From contig NZ_WWCS01000003.1 in NCBI RefSeq assembly GCF_009857535.1, positions 372,001-436,000 of the forward strand: DNA of 64,000 bases, written 5' to 3'. The notes beneath the pieces were generated by a model that saw only the letters and a program-made list of their open reading frames with translations, searched no databases and was not told where the DNA came from. This document shows positions 1-8,579 of the stretch, one piece after another. Position 1 is the first letter of the stretch. Every line of letters starts with the position of its first letter. The stretch is from Duganella margarita. Lineage in GTDB: Bacteria; Pseudomonadota; Gammaproteobacteria; Burkholderiales; Burkholderiaceae_D. The position numbers and the translations under genes were made by a program.

Positions 1-1241
1 CGCTGCTGCGCCTCGGTCAAGCGGAAACCGCCGCCAGCTATTTGCGCTGGTACGCGCCGTACCAGTTCGACAACGGCAAGGTGCCATGCTGCGTGGACCG
101 GCGCGGCGCCGATCCGGTGCCGGAGAACGACAGCCATGGCGAGCTGATATTCCTGGCTGCGGAATTTTATCGCTACACGCAGGACAAGGCGGCATTGGGG
201 GCCGCATGGCCGCGCATCGAAGCGGCCGCCAATTACATGGAAACGCTGCGCCAGTCCGAACGCACGGCAGCCAACCGCGCCGCCGGCCGGGAAGCGATGT
301 TTGGCCTGATGCCGGCGTCGATCAGCCACGAAGGCTATTCGGAAAAGCCCATGCACTCCTACTGGGACGATTTCTGGGCCATGCGCGGCTACAAGGACGC
401 CGCCGACATCGCCGGCATCCTTGGCCACACCGGCGCCGCGCAAAGGCTGGCCGCGCAGCGTGACGAATTTCGTCACGACCTGTATGCCTCGCTGGCGGCC
501 AGCACGCGCGCGCACGGTATCGACTACCTCCCAGGCGCCGCGGAGCTGGGCGACTTCGATCCGACATCCTCCACCATCGCGCTGACGCCGGGCGGCGAAC
601 AGCAGCACCTGCCGCCGGCAATGCTGAAAGCGACCTACGAAAAATACTGGGACTTCTTCCGCGCGCGCCGCGACGGCAGCAAAGCCTGGGAAGACTACAC
701 GCCCTATGAACTGCGCAATGTCAGCGCCTTCATCCGCCTGGGCTGGCGCGATCGCGCCGCCGAGCTGCTGGACTACTTCTACGCCGACCAGCGTCCCCGC
801 GCCTGGAACCAGTGGGCCGAAGTGGTGGGCCGCGACCCGCGCGCGCCGCGCTTCCTGGGCGACATGCCGCACGGCTGGATCTCATCCGACTACGTCCGCG
901 CGGCGCTCGACTCCTTTGCCTACGAGCGCGAAGCCGATCACGCGCTGCTGCTGGCAGAAGGCGTGCCCACCGCTTGGCTGGCCGGTGACGGCGTCGGCCT
1001 GCAAGGCCTGCGCACACCCTACGGGCCGCTGAGCTACACGCTGGCGCAGCAAGGTGGCCGGCTCACGCTGCGCATCGCGGCGATGCGCGAGATGCCGCCC
1101 GGCGGCTTGATTTACACCTGGCCATGGCCTGGCGCTCCAACTGCGGCAAGCCTCAACGGCCAGCCGGTGACATGGCAAGGCCGCCAGATCGCCATTACCA
1201 GTCTGCCAGCGGTCCTGCATATCGATGGCGCACCGTTTTAA
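1..1241 (+). CDS. Six-hairpin glycosidase-like protein, 5' truncated
   Basis: The reading frame is open to the first base of the window (first full codon at 3), so the N-terminus lies outside it. About 413 residues remain. The visible part is rich in aromatic and acidic residues in an alternating helical pattern (for example RWYAPYQFDNGKVPCCVD near the start and SYWDDFWAMRGYKDAADIAG around residue 119), as in (alpha/alpha)6-barrel glycosidases such as GH63/GH78-like enzymes. The last 100 residues look like a small beta-sandwich. The next gene starts 19 bases downstream, and GH1, GH94 and ABC ATPase genes follow on the same strand, so a role in oligosaccharide breakdown is likely. The exact GH family and substrate cannot be decided from this fragment. 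Confidence 0.6.
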   Translation, partial: LLRLGQAETAASYLRWYAPYQFDNGKVPCCVDRRGADPVPENDSHGELIFLAAEFYRYTQDKAALGAAWPRIEAAANYMETLRQSERTAANRAAGREAMFGLMPASISHEGYSEKPMHSYWDDFWAMRGYKDAADIAGILGHTGAAQRLAAQRDEFRHDLYASLAASTRAHGIDYLPGAAELGDFDPTSSTIALTPGGEQQHLPPAMLKATYEKYWDFFRARRDGSKAWEDYTPYELRNVSAFIRLGWRDRAAELLDYFYADQRPRAWNQWAEVVGRDPRAPRFLGDMPHGWISSDYVRAALDSFAYEREADHALLLAEGVPTAWLAGDGVGLQGLRTPYGPLSYTLAQQGGRLTLRIAAMREMPPGGLIYTWPWPGAPTAASLNGQPVTWQGRQIAITSLPAVLHIDGAPF

Positions 1242-1260
1242 CTTTCAGGGATACCGACAC

Positions 1261-2619
1261 ATGAGCAAACCGATTCATTTTCCGCCTGATTTCATTTGGG
1301 GCAGCGCCACATCCGCTTACCAGATCGAAGGCTCACCGCTGGCCGATGGCGCGGGGCCAAGCATCTGGCAGCGCTTCTGCGCGGTGCCCGGCAATGTGCG
1401 TGACGGCGACAACGGCGACATCGCCTGCGACCACTACAACCGCTACAAGGAGGACGTGGCGCTGATGGCCAGACTGGGACTGAAAGCCTACCGCTTCAGC
1501 GTATCGTGGAGCCGCATCCTGCCGCAGGGGCGTGGGGCGGTCAATCAGGCCGGCCTGGATTTCTACGGCAAGCTGATTGACGAATTGCTGGCAAACGGCA
1601 TCGAGCCGATGGTGACGCTGTATCACTGGGACCTGCCGGCGGCGCTGGACGATCGCGGCGGCTGGCTCAACCCCGACATTGCCGACTGGTTCACCGACTA
1701 CGCGCGCATCCTGTTCCAGGCTTTCGATGGCCGCGTCAAATCCTGGGCCACGCTGAACGAACCATGGGTGGTAACGGACGGCGGCTATATGCATGGCACG
1801 CTGGCGCCGGGCCATCGCAACCTGCACGAAGCGGCGCTGGCCAGCCACAATCTGATGCGCGCACACGGCAGCGCCGTCAAGGCCTACCGCGAAATCGGGC
1901 GACATCAGATCGGCATCGTCGTCAACATCGAACCGAAGTATCCGGCCAGCCAGTCGCAGGAAGATCTTGACGCGACCCGCCGTGCCGACGCCTATATGAA
2001 TCGTCAGTACCTCGATCCGATTTTCCTTGGCACCTACCCGGCGGAACTCAAGCAGATGTTCGGCGACGCCTGGCCCGACTGGCCGGCGGCCGATTTCGAT
2101 CTGATCGGCCAGCAGCTTGACTTCGTCGGCATCAATTACTACACGCGTAGCGTGGTGCGCAACGAGCCGTCCAACTGGCCGCTGAAGGTGGCGCCGGTAC
2201 GCCAGCCGCAAGCCACGTACACCGAAACCGGCTGGGAAGTCTTCCCGCAGGGACTCACCGACACACTGACCACTTTCACACAGCGGTATGGCTCTATGCC
2301 GGTGTACATCATGGAAAACGGTTCAGCGTTCTACGACCCGCCGAATGCGGAGAATGGCCGGGTGCACGATCCGCTGCGGGTCGATTGCCTGCGCAAGAAT
2401 ATGCAAGCCTTGAGCAATGCGCTGGCGCAGGGCGTGGACGTGCGCGGCTACATGGTGTGGTCGCTGCTCGACAACCTTGAGTGGTCGCTGGGCTTTGCCA
2501 AGCGCTTCGGCATCGTCCATGTGAATTTTGAAACGCAGCAGCGCACGCTGAAAGATAGCGCCTACCTGTATGCCGATATCGTCGCCAGCAATGGCGCCTG
2601 TCTGAACCCAACTGTATAA
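1261..2619 (+). CDS. GH1 beta-glucosidase
   Basis: Retaining glycoside hydrolase of family 1, 452 residues, the usual length for bacterial beta-glucosidases. The N-terminal FIWGSATSAYQIEG signature is present. The acid/base glutamate lies in TLNEP (E167) and the nucleophile in IMENG (E352). There is no signal peptide, so it probably acts in the cytoplasm on imported beta-linked oligosaccharides. I start it at the ATG at 1261, which follows an AGGGAT-like ribosome site. The in-frame ATG at 1225 would overlap the preceding gene and add 12 residues that are not typical of the family. The GH94 gene begins five bases after the stop, so the two are probably co-transcribed. Confidence 0.92.
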   Translation: MSKPIHFPPDFIWGSATSAYQIEGSPLADGAGPSIWQRFCAVPGNVRDGDNGDIACDHYNRYKEDVALMARLGLKAYRFSVSWSRILPQGRGAVNQAGLDFYGKLIDELLANGIEPMVTLYHWDLPAALDDRGGWLNPDIADWFTDYARILFQAFDGRVKSWATLNEPWVVTDGGYMHGTLAPGHRNLHEAALASHNLMRAHGSAVKAYREIGRHQIGIVVNIEPKYPASQSQEDLDATRRADAYMNRQYLDPIFLGTYPAELKQMFGDAWPDWPAADFDLIGQQLDFVGINYYTRSVVRNEPSNWPLKVAPVRQPQATYTETGWEVFPQGLTDTLTTFTQRYGSMPVYIMENGSAFYDPPNAENGRVHDPLRVDCLRKNMQALSNALAQGVDVRGYMVWSLLDNLEWSLGFAKRFGIVHVNFETQQRTLKDSAYLYADIVASNGACLNPTV

Positions 2620-2624
2620 CGACC

Positions 2625-5600
2625 ATGACCAATGTACTGATGCGCCATGCGCAATTACTATCGAACGGCAGCTTTACCACCTTGCTGACCGGCGCCGGCA
2701 CAGGCTTCAGCCGTGTTGGTGACACCATGCTGTCGCGCTGGAATGGCGACCGCATTGAAGACGCGGAAGGCTATTTCTTCTACCTGCGCGATGCGGAAAG
2801 CGGCCGGCATTGGTCGCTTGGTGCGCAACCCGGTTGCAGCCTCGCCACACAGCGCGCTGCAGGCGGCGATGCAGGTAGTTGCTGGATCGGCGCCACCGCC
2901 GATGGCATCGAGGCACGCCTTGAAGCGGCGGTCGACCCTGAACGGGACGTTGAGGTGCGCAGCATCCTGCTCAGCAACCTGTCGGACCGCGCGCGCAAGA
3001 TTGAGCTGACCAGCTATCTGGAAGTGGTGCTGAACCGCCAGTCCGAGGAGGCGGGGCATCCTGCGTTCTCAAAATTGTTTGTGCAGACCGAGCATGATGC
3101 CGGCAGCGGGGCGCTGCTGGCGCGCCGCCGTCCACGTGGCGAGGGCGAGGCCGGACTGTGGATGGTGCACGCCGCCGCCGGTGGCGACGCCGCCGGCTTT
3201 GAAACGGACCGCACGCGCTTTGTCGGCCGTGGTCGCGATCTGCGCGCGCCGCTGGGGATGGATGGCGCCTTGTCCGGCACCGCCGGCAATGTGCTGGACC
3301 CTGCATTCAGCCTGCGCCGCAGGGTGACGCTGGCGCCGGGCGGACAGGCGCGCGTGGTGTTCGTACTCGGCGCTGCGCCCGGCCGCGATCAGGCATTGGC
3401 GCTGACCAGCGCTGCGCGCGAGGACGGCTTGCCGCTGCTGGCCGCCGCGCGCGCCGCCGCCGAAGCGCTACGCCAGCGCATTGGCCTGAGCGCAGGGCAG
3501 GCTGCATACTGCCAACGCCTGGCAGGCGCAATGCTGTATGGTCAAGCAGATCTGCGCCTGGCACCGGCGGCGATCGCCGTCGCCAGCGCGCTGATTGCTG
3601 GCCCATTGAATGGCGCCGAAATAGCCGAAGAGACCAAACATGCCGGAGGCGCCGCTGTGGCCGGCGCAGTTGGCGCGGAGGCGTTGGGCCTGCCGCCGAT
3701 CGATGTGCTGCTGTGGGCCACGCGGCCCGGTGACGCTGATGTGGAACTGGTGCTGCAGGCGCGCCGCTACTGGGCCGCAATGGGGCTGCACTTCAACGTG
3801 CTGCTGATGGGTGCAGACGGCGCCTGGGCTACCGACGATGGCCTGCACGTCCGCGATCATGCCAGCCTGTCGACTGCCGATCTGGCGCACATCGAACTGA
3901 ATGCGTTGCTGGTGGTGCGCGACGGCTTGCCAGCGCTTGACACTCCGGATGGCGCGGCTTTCGCCGTACCCATGGCGTCCGATGTGGCAAATACCGCGCA
4001 AGCAGCCGGTCCGGCATCGGTGGATGGCGCTGCAACCTTGCGCTTCTTTAACGGCAACGGCGGCTTTACGGAGGCAGGCGATGAATATGTGATTCGCATG
4101 GACTGGGACGCGCAGAGCGGCCTGCGTCGCCCGCCGCTGGCCTGGACCAACGCCGTCTCGAACGAACATTTCGGCTTTTTGGTCAGCGACAGCGGCGCCG
4201 GCTACACCTGGAGCCGCAACAGTCGCGTACATCGGCTGACGCCCTGGTACAACGACCCGATCCGCGATCCGCATGGCGAAGCACTGTATCTGCGCGACGA
4301 GGACAGCGGCCAATTCTGGTCGCCGGTTCCAGGCCCCGCGCCGGCATGCGCAGGCTACGAAGCGGTGCACGGCTTTGGCTATACGCTCTTCCGCCATATC
4401 AGCCATGGACTTGAGCAGGAAACTACCATGTTCGTGCCCCGCCACGATCCGGTCAAACTGGTGCGTGTGCGGGTGACCAATTACGGCGACACTACGCGCC
4501 GCCTGTCGCTGTTCTCGTATAAGCGTCTCGTATTGGGCGGCACACCAGCCGACAGCAGCCGCTTTGTCGTGACCGAACATGATCCTGCCGGCGTGCTGCT
4601 GGCGACCAATCCATTGGCTGGCGTGTTCGCCGACGGCGTGACCTTCGCTGCCGCCCTGGCCGCAGATGGCGCCGCAGTGCACCACAGCGCCGACCGCGCC
4701 GCGTTTATCGGCCTGCATGGCAGTACGGCGCAGCCGGCGGCACTGGCCGCACCCCGGCTGGATGGCGTCAGCGGTGCGGGGCTCGATCCCTGCGCGGCCT
4801 TTCAGGTAATGCAGGAGCTGGCGCCCGGGGCCACGCTGGAATGCGTCTTCCTGCTCGGCGAGACGGTGGAGCGTGGTGCCGCGCTGGAGCTGGTGCGACG
4901 CTATGCCGCGCCCGGCGCGGTGCAGCAGGCTTACGACGAAATCACCACTTTCTGGCGCAAGACCGTCGGTGCGGTGCAGGTGCGCACGCCAGCACCGGCA
5001 GTAGACCTGATGCTGAATGGGTGGCTGGCCTATCAGAACCTGAGTTGCCGCATCTGGGGACGCTCGGCCTTTTACCAGTCCGGCGGCGCGCTGGGTTACC
5101 GCGATCAATTGCAGGATTCCAGCGCCATGATTTATGCGCGTCCTGACCTGACGCGCCAGCAAATCCGCATCCACGCCGCCCACCAGTTCGTCGAAGGCGA
5201 TGTACTGCACTGGTGGCACACCGCGCCGATGGAGCAGGGCCTGCGCACGCGCTTCTCGGACGATCTGCTATGGCTGCCCTACATCACCGCGTTCTACGTC
5301 CACACCACCGGCGACCGCAGCGTGCTGGATGAAGTCGAGCCGTTCCTGACCGCGCGCCAGCTGGAGGACGGCGAGGACGAAGTTTATCTGAGGCCCGAAC
5401 TGTCTGGCGACAGCGCCGATATCTATGAACACTGCTGCCGCGCGCTGGACCGCTCGCTGACGCAGGGCGCTCACGGCCTGCCGTTGATGGGCACCGGCGA
5501 CTGGAACGACGGCATGAACCGCGTCGGCCGCGAAGGGCGCGGCGAGAGTGTGTGGATGGGCTTTTTCCTGTCGCGCATCATCAAGGACTTCCTGCCGATC

Positions 5601-6479
5601 TGCGAGCAGCGCGGCGATCACGCACGCGTGACCATTTACCGCGCCTACCACGATCATCTGGATTACGCGCTGAATGCCGATGGCTGGGATGGCGACTGGT
5701 ACCGCCGCGCCTTTTACGACAATGGCGCCGTCATCGGCTCGAAGGACAGCGACGAATGCCAGATTGACGCGCTGGCCCAGGCCTGGGCGGTGATCTCCGG
5801 CGCGGCGCCGGCGCAGCGCGCCAGCCAGGCGCTGGACGCGATGGAACAGCGTTTGATCTCCGAACACGATGGCCTGATCCGGTTGCTGACGCCGGCCTTC
5901 GTCAACACGCCCAATGATCCCGGCTACATCAAGGGCTACGTGGCCGGTGTGCGCGAGAACGGTGGTCAGTACACGCATGCGGCCTGTTGGGCGGTGCGCG
6001 CCATGGCCGAAGCGGGCCGCCGCGACCGTGCCGCGCGGCTGCTGGAGATGATCAGCCCTGTCAGTCACGCGCTCGATCCGGCCGCTGTCGCGGTGTATCA
6101 GGTCGAGCCGTATGTGATAGCGGCAGACGTGTACGGCGAGGCGCCGCATGTGGGACGCGGCGGCTGGACGTGGTACACCGGATCGTCCGGCTGGATGTTC
6201 CGCGTTGGACTGGAGTCGGTGCTTGGCTTCAGCATCGAAGCCGGCACGCACATCGTGTTGTCGCCGCGCGTGCCGGATGACTGGCCGGAGTTCAGCATCC
6301 AGTACACCGCGCCGGATGGCTGCAGCTATCAGATCGTGGTGCGCAATCCGCAGGGCCGCGCCGGGCAGGTCGTGGGCGTCACGCTGGACGGCATGTCGCT
6401 GGCGCCGCAAGCCGGCGCGGCGCGCATTCCGCTGTCGCAGGGCGGCGGTTCGCATCGTATCGAAGTGCTGTTGGGTTAA
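2625..6479 (+). CDS. GH94 phosphorylase related to the cyclic beta-glucan synthase C-terminal half
   Basis: 1284 residues. The GH94 catalytic signature GTGDWNDGMN lies at about residues 956-965 and carries the general-acid aspartate. Upstream there is an internal duplication: a YLRDxxSGxxWS block occurs at residue 53 and again at 555, consistent with two beta-supersandwich (Glyco_transf_36-type) domains before the (alpha/alpha)6 catalytic barrel at about 790-1200. This resembles the C-terminal half of NdvB-type cyclic beta-1,2-glucan synthase without its GT84 and membrane parts, and also 1,2-beta-oligoglucan phosphorylases. With no signal peptide or membrane segment, and with GH1 and ABC genes beside it, a cytoplasmic phosphorylase acting on imported beta-glucan oligosaccharides is the best inference. 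Cellobiose or other beta-linked substrates cannot be excluded. Confidence 0.85.
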   Translation: MTNVLMRHAQLLSNGSFTTLLTGAGTGFSRVGDTMLSRWNGDRIEDAEGYFFYLRDAESGRHWSLGAQPGCSLATQRAAGGDAGSCWIGATADGIEARLEAAVDPERDVEVRSILLSNLSDRARKIELTSYLEVVLNRQSEEAGHPAFSKLFVQTEHDAGSGALLARRRPRGEGEAGLWMVHAAAGGDAAGFETDRTRFVGRGRDLRAPLGMDGALSGTAGNVLDPAFSLRRRVTLAPGGQARVVFVLGAAPGRDQALALTSAAREDGLPLLAAARAAAEALRQRIGLSAGQAAYCQRLAGAMLYGQADLRLAPAAIAVASALIAGPLNGAEIAEETKHAGGAAVAGAVGAEALGLPPIDVLLWATRPGDADVELVLQARRYWAAMGLHFNVLLMGADGAWATDDGLHVRDHASLSTADLAHIELNALLVVRDGLPALDTPDGAAFAVPMASDVANTAQAAGPASVDGAATLRFFNGNGGFTEAGDEYVIRMDWDAQSGLRRPPLAWTNAVSNEHFGFLVSDSGAGYTWSRNSRVHRLTPWYNDPIRDPHGEALYLRDEDSGQFWSPVPGPAPACAGYEAVHGFGYTLFRHISHGLEQETTMFVPRHDPVKLVRVRVTNYGDTTRRLSLFSYKRLVLGGTPADSSRFVVTEHDPAGVLLATNPLAGVFADGVTFAAALAADGAAVHHSADRAAFIGLHGSTAQPAALAAPRLDGVSGAGLDPCAAFQVMQELAPGATLECVFLLGETVERGAALELVRRYAAPGAVQQAYDEITTFWRKTVGAVQVRTPAPAVDLMLNGWLAYQNLSCRIWGRSAFYQSGGALGYRDQLQDSSAMIYARPDLTRQQIRIHAAHQFVEGDVLHWWHTAPMEQGLRTRFSDDLLWLPYITAFYVHTTGDRSVLDEVEPFLTARQLEDGEDEVYLRPELSGDSADIYEHCCRALDRSLTQGAHGLPLMGTGDWNDGMNRVGREGRGESVWMGFFLSRIIKDFLPICEQRGDHARVTIYRAYHDHLDYALNADGWDGDWYRRAFYDNGAVIGSKDSDECQIDALAQAWAVISGAAPAQRASQALDAMEQRLISEHDGLIRLLTPAFVNTPNDPGYIKGYVAGVRENGGQYTHAACWAVRAMAEAGRRDRAARLLEMISPVSHALDPAAVAVYQVEPYVIAADVYGEAPHVGRGGWTWYTGSSGWMFRVGLESVLGFSIEAGTHIVLSPRVPDDWPEFSIQYTAPDGCSYQIVVRNPQGRAGQVVGVTLDGMSLAPQAGAARIPLSQGGGSHRIEVLLG

Positions 6480-6489
6480 GGGGAAGCGC

Positions 6490-7572
6490 ATGGCAGGACT
6501 GGAGATTCAAGGTGTCCGCAAGGGTTTCGGCCAGCCGATTTTGCGCGGCATTGATCTGAGCATCGCCGATGGCGAGTTCGTGGTGTTTGTCGGACCGTCG
6601 GGTTGCGGCAAGTCGACGCTGCTGCGCACGATCTGCGGACTGGAGACCGTCGACGAAGGCGCGGTGCGGATCGGCGGCAAGGACATGACGCATGTGCCGC
6701 CGGCGCAGCGCGGCATCGCCATGGTGTTCCAGAGTTACGCGCTGTACCCGCACATGACGGTGTACGACAACATGGGCTTTGCGCTCAAGCTGGCGGGTTT
6801 GACGCCGGAGGCCATCCGCGAAAAAGTGATGCAGGCTGCGGCGATCCTGCGCATCGAGCCGCTGTTGCTGCGCAAGCCGAAGGAGCTGTCCGGCGGCCAG
6901 CGGCAGCGCGTGGCGATTGGCCGCGCGATTGTGCGCCAGCCGGAGGTGTTCCTGTTCGATGAGCCGCTATCCAATCTGGATGCGGCGTTGCGGGTGCAGA
7001 TGCGCATCGAGTTAAAGAACCTGCACCGCACGCTGCGCAGCACGATGATTTACGTGACCCATGACCAGGTAGAGGCGATGACGCTGGCCGACCGTATCGT
7101 GGTCCTGCGTGGCGGTGTGGTGGAGCAGGTCGGCGCGCCGCTGGAGTTGTACCAGAGGCCCGCCAATCTGTTTGTCGCCGGTTTTCTCGGATCGCCGGCG
7201 ATGAACCTGATCAGCGGCCGGGTTGAAGAAATGGACGCCGGACGGATGATGGTGCGCGTAGCGGGCGGCGCCCTGGTGGCGGTGACGGCGCGCACCGGGT
7301 TGGCGACCGGGGCCAGCGTAACCCTAGGCGTCCGGGCCGAGCACATGACACTGGAGCCGGCCAGCGACAATGACGGCGTCCATGTGGTGGTGCAGGCCGC
7401 CGAACTGCTGGGTGACGCCAGCTATGTCTATCTGACGCCGGACGGCGGCACGACGCAGTTCATCGCCCGCGTCGATGCCGAGGCGCTGTGGCAGAACGGT
7501 CAGATGGCGCGGGTGCAAGTGGCGCCGGAGCGCTGGCATGTGTTCGATCAGGATGGCGTTGCGTTGCCTTGA
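6490..7572 (+). CDS. ABC transporter ATP-binding protein (MalK/UgpC/MsmX type)
   Basis: ATPase subunit of a carbohydrate importer, 360 residues. Walker A GPSGCGKST is at 35-43, followed by the signature LSGGQRQRVAIGRA, Walker B VFLFDEPLSNLD and switch histidine YVTHD. A C-terminal TOBE-type domain of about 110 residues is typical of the MalK/UgpC branch (CUT1 sugar transporters). I chose the ATG at 6490 because it follows AAGGGGAAGC directly; the frame stays open upstream only by running through the GH94 gene. It is the last gene of the operon. The permeases and binding protein are not in the window and may lie upstream, or this ATPase may serve several transporters as MsmX does. An intrinsic terminator follows. 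Confidence 0.93.
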   Translation: MAGLEIQGVRKGFGQPILRGIDLSIADGEFVVFVGPSGCGKSTLLRTICGLETVDEGAVRIGGKDMTHVPPAQRGIAMVFQSYALYPHMTVYDNMGFALKLAGLTPEAIREKVMQAAAILRIEPLLLRKPKELSGGQRQRVAIGRAIVRQPEVFLFDEPLSNLDAALRVQMRIELKNLHRTLRSTMIYVTHDQVEAMTLADRIVVLRGGVVEQVGAPLELYQRPANLFVAGFLGSPAMNLISGRVEEMDAGRMMVRVAGGALVAVTARTGLATGASVTLGVRAEHMTLEPASDNDGVHVVVQAAELLGDASYVYLTPDGGTTQFIARVDAEALWQNGQMARVQVAPERWHVFDQDGVALP

Positions 7573-7580
7573 TTGCGCAG

Positions 7581-7602
7581 GCCGGGACTTGACCCGGCTT
7601 TT
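7581..7602 (+). terminator. Intrinsic terminator after the sugar operon
   Basis: GCCGGG and CCCGGC arms (7581-7586, 7593-7598) with a six-base loop are followed by TTTT. The hairpin starts nine bases after the ABC ATPase stop. The loop and second arm also contain the -35 hexamer of the next gene's promoter. Confidence 0.7.
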
Positions 7603-7617
7603 AAAACGGCCTATATT
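7589..7617 (+). promoter_or_regulatory. Sigma70 promoter of sdpR-sdpI
   Basis: TTGACC (7589-7594) and TATATT (7612-7617) are separated by exactly 17 bases. Transcription should start near 7624, giving a leader of only about 24 bases. The -10 box abuts the repeated operator described next. Confidence 0.75.
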
Positions 7618-7648
7618 TAGATAACTGTCTAATTAGATGTTTGCCTAA
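7617..7648 (+). promoter_or_regulatory. Tandem 16-bp operator, probably bound by the ArsR-type regulator
   Basis: Two directly adjacent 16-base repeats, TTAGATAACTGTCTAA (7617-7632) and TTAGATGTTTGCCTAA (7633-7648), match at 12 positions. Each has TTAG/CTAA inverted ends. They cover the end of the -10 box, the start point and the first base of the start codon at 7648, which is the expected place for autorepression. Binding by the neighbouring regulator is inferred. Confidence 0.65.
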
Positions 7649-7935
7649 TGAATGCATCCAACAGCGCCTTCAAAGCCATTGCCGATCCCGCCCGGCGCGA
7701 GATCCTGCGCCTGCTGCGCAACGGCGAGATGACGGCGGGCGATCTGGCCGAGCAGTTCGACATGAGCAAGCCGACCATGTCGCACCATTTCTCGGTGCTG
7801 GCGGAAGCGGACCTGATCACGCGCCGGCGCGAAGGGCAGACCATCTGGTATGGACTCAACACCACCGTGCTGCAAGACGTGCTGTCCTGGATGATGGACC
7901 TGGCCGGCGCCGATACCAAGGGGAGAAAAAAATGA
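7648..7935 (+). CDS. sdpR: ArsR-family autorepressor, SdpR type
   Basis: Small winged-helix regulator of 95 residues. It has a FKAIADPARREILRLL helix near the N-terminus, a recognition helix in MSKPTMSHHFSVL (about 39-51) and the wing in RRREGQTIWYGLN. It lacks the cysteine pairs of metal-sensing ArsR proteins, which fits the SdpR branch. The start codon lies inside the second operator repeat and has no Shine-Dalgarno sequence in front of it, so initiation may be weak. The stop overlaps the start of sdpI (ATGA), so the two are translationally coupled, as in the Bacillus sdpRI immunity pair. No sdpABC toxin genes are near, so the pair probably has another signal. Confidence 0.85.
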   Translation: MNASNSAFKAIADPARREILRLLRNGEMTAGDLAEQFDMSKPTMSHHFSVLAEADLITRRREGQTIWYGLNTTVLQDVLSWMMDLAGADTKGRKK

Positions 7936-8567
7936 AGCCACGCGCGATTATGCTGTGCGTTCTGATGATCCTGGCCATGGCGGCCGTCACCGCGTATTAC
8001 TATTCGTCGCTGCCCGAAATCATTCCGGTGCACTGGAACGCGGCCGGCAAGGTCAACGGCTACGGCGGACGCTGGCAACTGTGGCTGGCCGGTCCGGGCA
8101 CCATGACCGGCATGCTGCTGTTTGCTATGGCGATACCGTGGCTGTCGCCCGAAAAATTTGAAGTGAAAAGCTTCCCGGAGACCTATAGCTATATCATGGC
8201 TGCAGTGGCGGCGCTATTTGGCGGCATCGAGATTATCATGCTGTGCGGCGCGCTGGGTGTGCAGCTGCCGACGGTGCGCGTACTGCTTGCCCTGATCTTG
8301 CTGGCGCAGGTTTTTATCGGCAACTCAATGGGCAAGGTACGCCGCAACTTCTTCATCGGCATCCGCACGCCGTGGACGCTGGCCAGCGAAGCGGTGTGGT
8401 ACGCCACCCATCGACTGGCGGCGCGGCTGATGGTGGCCAGCGGCTTGCTTGGCCTGCTGGTCGTGTGGCTGGCCGCGCCATACTGGGTGCTGCTGGTGCT
8501 GATGAGTGCATGGGCGCCGCTGGCGGCGGCTTATTCGCTGCTGCTGTATAAACGTCTTCCTCAGTAA
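7932..8567 (+). CDS. sdpI: SdpI/DUF1648 family membrane protein
   Basis: 211 residues, mostly hydrophobic, with about six membrane helices. The DUF1648 block (IPVHWNAAGKVNGYG, about 31-45) and the SdpI block (GNSMGKVRRNFFIGIRTPWTL, about 128-148) are both clear. In Bacillus, SdpI protects against the SdpC toxin and, when bound to it, recruits SdpR to the membrane. Here only the two-gene receptor/repressor unit is present. The start at 7932 follows GGGAGAAAAAA and overlaps the sdpR stop. Confidence 0.88.
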   Translation: MKPRAIMLCVLMILAMAAVTAYYYSSLPEIIPVHWNAAGKVNGYGGRWQLWLAGPGTMTGMLLFAMAIPWLSPEKFEVKSFPETYSYIMAAVAALFGGIEIIMLCGALGVQLPTVRVLLALILLAQVFIGNSMGKVRRNFFIGIRTPWTLASEAVWYATHRLAARLMVASGLLGLLVVWLAAPYWVLLVLMSAWAPLAAAYSLLLYKRLPQ

Positions 8568-8579
8568 TTGGAGAAAAGT

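Noticed and set aside
3468..5219. A 583-codon minus-strand frame inside the GH94 gene
   Set aside because: Antisense shadow without family motifs or a ribosome site.
7641..8567. A continuous frame spanning sdpR and sdpI that would suggest a fusion
   Set aside because: The first part is read out of frame with sdpR. The two overlapping genes have clear family matches in their own frames and an ATGA junction.
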